7,921 bases of DNA, taken from contig CALFYQ010000034.1 in NCBI GenBank assembly GCA_937952085.1, positions 1 through 7,921 of the forward strand. The letters are read 5' to 3'. The position numbers were made by a program, and so were the translations under genes. The stretch comes from an uncultured Paracoccaceae bacterium. GTDB taxonomy: Bacteria; Pseudomonadota; Alphaproteobacteria; Rhodobacterales; Rhodobacteraceae. Positions 4,719 to 7,921 of this stretch are shown here, one piece after another (the stretch's first letter is position 1; each line of letters starts with the position of its first letter). The notes under the pieces were generated by a model that saw nothing but the letters and a program-made list of their open reading frames with translations, ran no database searches and was not told the origin of the DNA.

Positions 4719-7165
4719 GCGCGCTCGGCGCCCTTCCGCCGGTGCCCGGCCAGGCCCGCGTCGCGATCGTCGGCGGCGGGATCATGGGGGTGGGCCTGCT
4801 CTACCACCTCGCCCTCGAAGGCTGGACCGACATCGTCCTCTTCGAGAAGGGGGAGCTGACCTCGGGCTCCACCTGGCACGCCGCCGGCCAGTGCCCGCAT
4901 TTCAACGGCTCGCTCAACATGACGCGGGTCCATCTCTACGGCACGGAACTCTATCCGAAGCTGGAGGCGCTCACCGGCCAGGCCGTCTCCTGGCATGGCT
5001 GCGGCGGGCTTCGCCTCGCCTGCACCGACGACGAGGTGGACTGGCTCCACCGCATCGCCGGAATCGCCCGTCTCGCCGGCTACGAGCACGAGATCATCGA
5101 CCAGGACGAGATCCGCCGCGTACACCCGTTCCTCGACCCGTTCGGGGTGAAGGCCGCGTTCCGGACTTTCACCGACGGCCATGTCGCCCCGGCGGACGTG
5201 ACCAACGCCATGGCCGCCGGCGCCCGCGCCCTCGGCGCGACGATCTGCCGGCGGACGCAGGTGACCGGCATATCCCGACGCGACAGCGGCGAATGGCTGG
5301 TGGAGACGGCGCGCGGCGCGACGATCTGCGAGCATGTGGTGAACGCCGCCGGCTCCTACGCGGACGTGGTCGGGGCCTGGACCGGGCACAACGTGCCGAT
5401 CGCCAACATGCTCCACCACTACGTCATCACCGAGCCGCTGAAGGCGCTGGTGGAGCATTCGCCCGAGCTTCCCGTGGTGCGGGACCCCTGGTCCAATTCC
5501 TACCTCCGGGAGGAGACGGACGGCGTGCTCGTCGGCCCCTACGAGACGGCGACCGCCCATGCCTGCTGGGGCGGCGCGCCGCCCGCCTGGGATTTCGAGA
5601 GCGAACTGGTGGCTCCGGAGCTCGACCGCATCTCCCCCTGGCTCGAACGCGCGGCGGAGCGCTTTCCGCTCTTCGGCGAGGCCGGGATGAAATCCGTCAT
5701 CTCGGGCGCCATCACCCACACGCCCGACGGCGTCTATCTCTCCGGCCCGGCGCCGGGGCCGAAGAACTACTGGATGCATTGCGGCGCCTCGATCGGCATC
5801 TGCCAGGGCGGCGGCGCCGGCAAGTATCTGGCGCAGTGGATGGTCCACGGCCAGGCCGAGATCTCGATGGCCGAGTTCGACCCGCGCCGTTTCGGCGACT
5901 GGGCGACGAAGGAGGTGACCGAGGCCGTTTCGGTCGAGGACTATCACAAGATGTATTACTGCTACCGGCCGGGGGAGCAGCACCATGTCGGCCGGGACCT
6001 GATCACCTCGCCGGTCCATGAGCGGCTCGCCGCGCTCGGCGCCCGGTTCCAGCAGGTCAACGGGCGGGAGCGCGCCCGCTGGTTCGACGGAGACAACGAG
6101 GGCGACAACTACTCCTTCCGCCGCCCGCCGCACTTCGAGGCGGTGAACCGCGAAGCGATGGCGGTGCGGGAGCGCGCCGGCCTGATGGAGCTTTCCACCT
6201 TCGCGAAATACGAGGTTTCGGGCCCGGGCGCCGCCGCCTTCCTCGACCGGGTCATCGCCAACCGCCTGCCGGCGAAGGATGGCGGCGTCGTCCTCGCCCA
6301 TCTCCTCAACGAGAGCGGGTTCATGGAGGCGGAGCTGACGATCACCCGCCTCGCGGCGGACCGGTTCTACATCCTCTCCGGCGCGGCGGTCCGGCTCCAC
6401 GATCTCGACCACCTGACCTGGCGGCTCGAGCCCGGCGAGGCGGTGACGATCCGCGACGTGACGGAGGAGCGGGGCGTCCTGATCCTCGCCGGCCCGCGGG
6501 CTCGACAGATCCTCGCCAAGGTCACGGCCGCCGATCTCTCCAACGAGGCCTTCCCCTGGCTCGCCGCCCGCACCGCCATCGTCGCCGGGGCGCGGGACGT
6601 GCGGCTTCTCCGCATGACCTATGTGGGCGAACTCGGTTGGGAGCTTCACGCGCCGCTCTCCGCCCTCCCCGCGCTCTGGGACGCGCTGATCGAGGCCGGC
6701 GCGCCGCTCGGCCTCGCGCCCTTCGGCACGATGGCGATGAACGGGCTCCGGCTCGAGAAGGCCTATCGCGGCTGGGGCTCCGAGCTTTCGCCCGAGGTCG
6801 ACATGATCGAGGCCTCGATGGAGCGGTTCCTGAAGCTCGAAAAGGGCCCCTTCATCGGCCGCGACGCCACGCTGGCGCGCAAGGCCGCCGGGCCGCGCTG
6901 GAGGCTCGTCCTTCTCGACGTCGCGGCGGATGGCGCCGATTGCCTCGGGAACGAGCCGGTCGCCGAGGCGGGCCGGATCGTCGGCGTCACCACTTCGGGC
7001 GGCTACGGCCCCGCGACCGGCCGCTCCCTCGCCTTCGCCTATGTCGAGCCCCGCGCCGCGAAGCCTGGAACCCGGCTCGACGTGACCATCCTCGGGAAAG
7101 CCTCAGCCGCGACGGTCCTCCCCGACGCGCCCTGGGACCCCGAGAACCGCCGCCCCCGCGCCTGA
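4715..7165 (+). CDS. FAD-dependent dimethylglycine/sarcosine dehydrogenase-like protein with GcvT (aminomethyltransferase) domain
   Basis: An 816-residue two-part enzyme, close to the length of dimethylglycine and sarcosine dehydrogenases. Residues ~14-375 form a DAO-type FAD domain: the dinucleotide motif GGGIMG (20-25), E44 ending the second strand, and GSTWHAAG (51-58), whose H55 corresponds to the histidine that holds FAD covalently in the mitochondrial enzymes. A second flavin loop is MHCGASIGICQGGGAGK (354-370). A linker of the FAO_M type covers ~375-430. From SPVHERLAALGARF (432) onward comes a GcvT-like folate-binding domain with YVGELGWEL (636-644) and GLRLEKAYRGWG, then a GcvT C-terminal barrel to the end. 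Known members oxidatively N-demethylate an amine and transfer the methylene to tetrahydrofolate. The GTG at 4715 overlaps the previous stop (GTGA) and the FAD motif follows promptly; the same frame is open far upstream, but there it is a shadow of the dehydrogenase gene. The substrate is inferred only from context. Confidence 0.88.
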   Translation: MSALGALPPVPGQARVAIVGGGIMGVGLLYHLALEGWTDIVLFEKGELTSGSTWHAAGQCPHFNGSLNMTRVHLYGTELYPKLEALTGQAVSWHGCGGLRLACTDDEVDWLHRIAGIARLAGYEHEIIDQDEIRRVHPFLDPFGVKAAFRTFTDGHVAPADVTNAMAAGARALGATICRRTQVTGISRRDSGEWLVETARGATICEHVVNAAGSYADVVGAWTGHNVPIANMLHHYVITEPLKALVEHSPELPVVRDPWSNSYLREETDGVLVGPYETATAHACWGGAPPAWDFESELVAPELDRISPWLERAAERFPLFGEAGMKSVISGAITHTPDGVYLSGPAPGPKNYWMHCGASIGICQGGGAGKYLAQWMVHGQAEISMAEFDPRRFGDWATKEVTEAVSVEDYHKMYYCYRPGEQHHVGRDLITSPVHERLAALGARFQQVNGRERARWFDGDNEGDNYSFRRPPHFEAVNREAMAVRERAGLMELSTFAKYEVSGPGAAAFLDRVIANRLPAKDGGVVLAHLLNESGFMEAELTITRLAADRFYILSGAAVRLHDLDHLTWRLEPGEAVTIRDVTEERGVLILAGPRARQILAKVTAADLSNEAFPWLAARTAIVAGARDVRLLRMTYVGELGWELHAPLSALPALWDALIEAGAPLGLAPFGTMAMNGLRLEKAYRGWGSELSPEVDMIEASMERFLKLEKGPFIGRDATLARKAAGPRWRLVLLDVAADGADCLGNEPVAEAGRIVGVTTSGGYGPATGRSLAFAYVEPRAAKPGTRLDVTILGKASAATVLPDAPWDPENRRPRA

Positions 7166-7233
7166 GGCCGGAGCGGTGGAGACGCGCCGCCCGATCAACC
7201 CGCGCCAGAGCGCCCCATCCGAAAGTTTGCGGG

Positions 7234-7921
7234 ATGAACCTGCATCTTCACACCGAAGCGGACCCGATCGACGCCGCCCTCGCCGCCCTGCCCCCGGCCC
7301 ATTCGCTGCCGCAGGCGCTCTACAATTCGGAGGCGGCCTTCCGGCGCGACCTGGAGCGGATCTTCGCCCGCCACTGGGTATTGGCGGGCCATGAATCGCA
7401 GGCTCCGGCGGCCGGGGACTGGTTCCTCGCCGATGTCGCCGACGAGAGCGTGATCGTCGTCCGCGGGCGGGACGGGGCGCTCCGCGCCTTCGCCAATGTC
7501 TGCCGGCACCGCGGCTCGCGCGTCTGCCTCGAACCCCAGGGCCATGCCAACGTGCTCGTCTGCCCCTACCACGCCTGGAGCTACAATCTCGACGGCTCGC
7601 TCCGCGGCGCGCGGCACATGGGCGAGAGGTTCGAGCGGGGCCGGTACGGGCTGAAGCCGGTCTCGATCCAGGTGGCGGAGGGGCTCGTCTTCCTCTCCCT
7701 CGCCGAGACGCCGCTCAATTTCGACACGGCCCGCCGGGCGATCTGGGATTCCTTCGGCGCCTATGGCTGGCGCACGGCGAAGGTGGCGCACCGGGAGACC
7801 TACCGCGTCGAGGCGAACTGGAAGCTCGCCGTCGAGAACTATCTCGAATGCTACCATTGCGGCCCCTCCCACCCGGAATATTCGAAGCTCCACGCGCTCG
7901 AAAAACCGCTGCCGGAGATCG
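7234..7921 (+). CDS. Rieske [2Fe-2S] non-haem iron oxygenase, alpha subunit (glycine betaine/choline/carnitine monooxygenase type), 3' end missing
   Basis: The first 229 codons of an oxygenase that runs off the right edge; full members are about 370-430 residues. The Rieske cluster ligands are C90-x-H92 (VCRHRG) and C110-x2-H113 (VCPYHAWSY), with the usual 17-residue gap. The catalytic iron site begins in NWKLAVENYLECYHC (195-209) with H208 and H213 as Fe ligands; the residue linking the two metal centres is E205 rather than the Asp of aromatic dioxygenases. The ENYxECYHC form is typical of enzymes acting on quaternary amines such as glycine betaine demethylase GbcA, choline monooxygenase and carnitine oxygenase CntA. 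The ATG at 7234 is the only start in this frame after the preceding gene; its Shine-Dalgarno is weak (GCGGG directly adjacent). The 68-base gap from the flavoprotein gene suggests one operon. A reductase partner would be expected further right, outside the window. Aromatic substrates are less likely. Confidence 0.9.
   Translation, partial: MNLHLHTEADPIDAALAALPPAHSLPQALYNSEAAFRRDLERIFARHWVLAGHESQAPAAGDWFLADVADESVIVVRGRDGALRAFANVCRHRGSRVCLEPQGHANVLVCPYHAWSYNLDGSLRGARHMGERFERGRYGLKPVSIQVAEGLVFLSLAETPLNFDTARRAIWDSFGAYGWRTAKVAHRETYRVEANWKLAVENYLECYHCGPSHPEYSKLHALEKPLPEI

Noticed and set aside
4622..6649. Minus-strand open frame of 675 codons opposite the flavoprotein gene
   Set aside because: It mirrors the coding frame of a recognisable FAD/GcvT enzyme and shows no domain of its own.
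7176..7394. 72-codon plus-strand frame overlapping the Rieske gene start
   Set aside because: Arg/Pro-rich, no motifs, and most of it lies within the well-supported oxygenase in another frame.

Overview
The window is very GC-rich double-stranded bacterial DNA with G or C at nearly every third codon position. All recognisable genes lie on the + strand. Gene families and coding style (short gaps, GTG starts, overlapping stop/start codons) suggest an alphaproteobacterium, perhaps of the Rhodobacterales type. That placement is inference; no rRNA or other taxonomic marker is present.

Three blocks can be seen. (1) Positions 2-505 are the 3' end of a gene entering from the left, a Pro/Ala-rich linker followed by a small helical HEPN/DUF4145-like domain. 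A gene-free stretch of 237 bases follows (506-742); it is low-complexity GC-rich DNA in which I recognise no promoter or terminator. (2) Positions 743-3729 are a complete molybdate uptake and regulation locus: a short ModE-type regulator with only the DNA-binding half, then modA (periplasmic molybdate-binding protein), modB (permease) and modC (ATPase with C-terminal Mop/TOBE domain). Between modE and modA lie two related palindromes (consensus ATATGTCC-N4-GRACATAW). The first forms the last codons and stop of modE, and the second overlaps a good -10 hexamer just before modA. This is the arrangement expected for operators that shut off modABC when molybdate is plentiful. (3) After an 83-base gap, positions 3813-7921 carry three genes that look like one oxidative catabolic module: a beta-hydroxyacid dehydrogenase-family NAD(P) enzyme, a dimethylglycine/sarcosine dehydrogenase-like flavoprotein with a GcvT folate-binding half (the two overlap by GTGA), and the first 229 codons of a Rieske non-haem iron oxygenase of the glycine betaine/choline/carnitine monooxygenase type. 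That last gene runs off the right edge.

How they work together: ModA captures molybdate, ModB and ModC carry it inward, and the ModE-like protein probably represses the operon. In the third block the Rieske enzyme would oxidatively demethylate (or cleave) a quaternary ammonium compound. The flavoprotein would then demethylate the resulting tertiary or secondary amine and pass the one-carbon unit to tetrahydrofolate. The dehydrogenase could oxidise a hydroxyacid or related product. The exact substrate cannot be read from the sequence. Nothing in the window is a clearly new type of system. The most interesting points are the paired operators with a ModE that lacks its molybdate-sensing half, and the unusual enzyme trio of the amine module.
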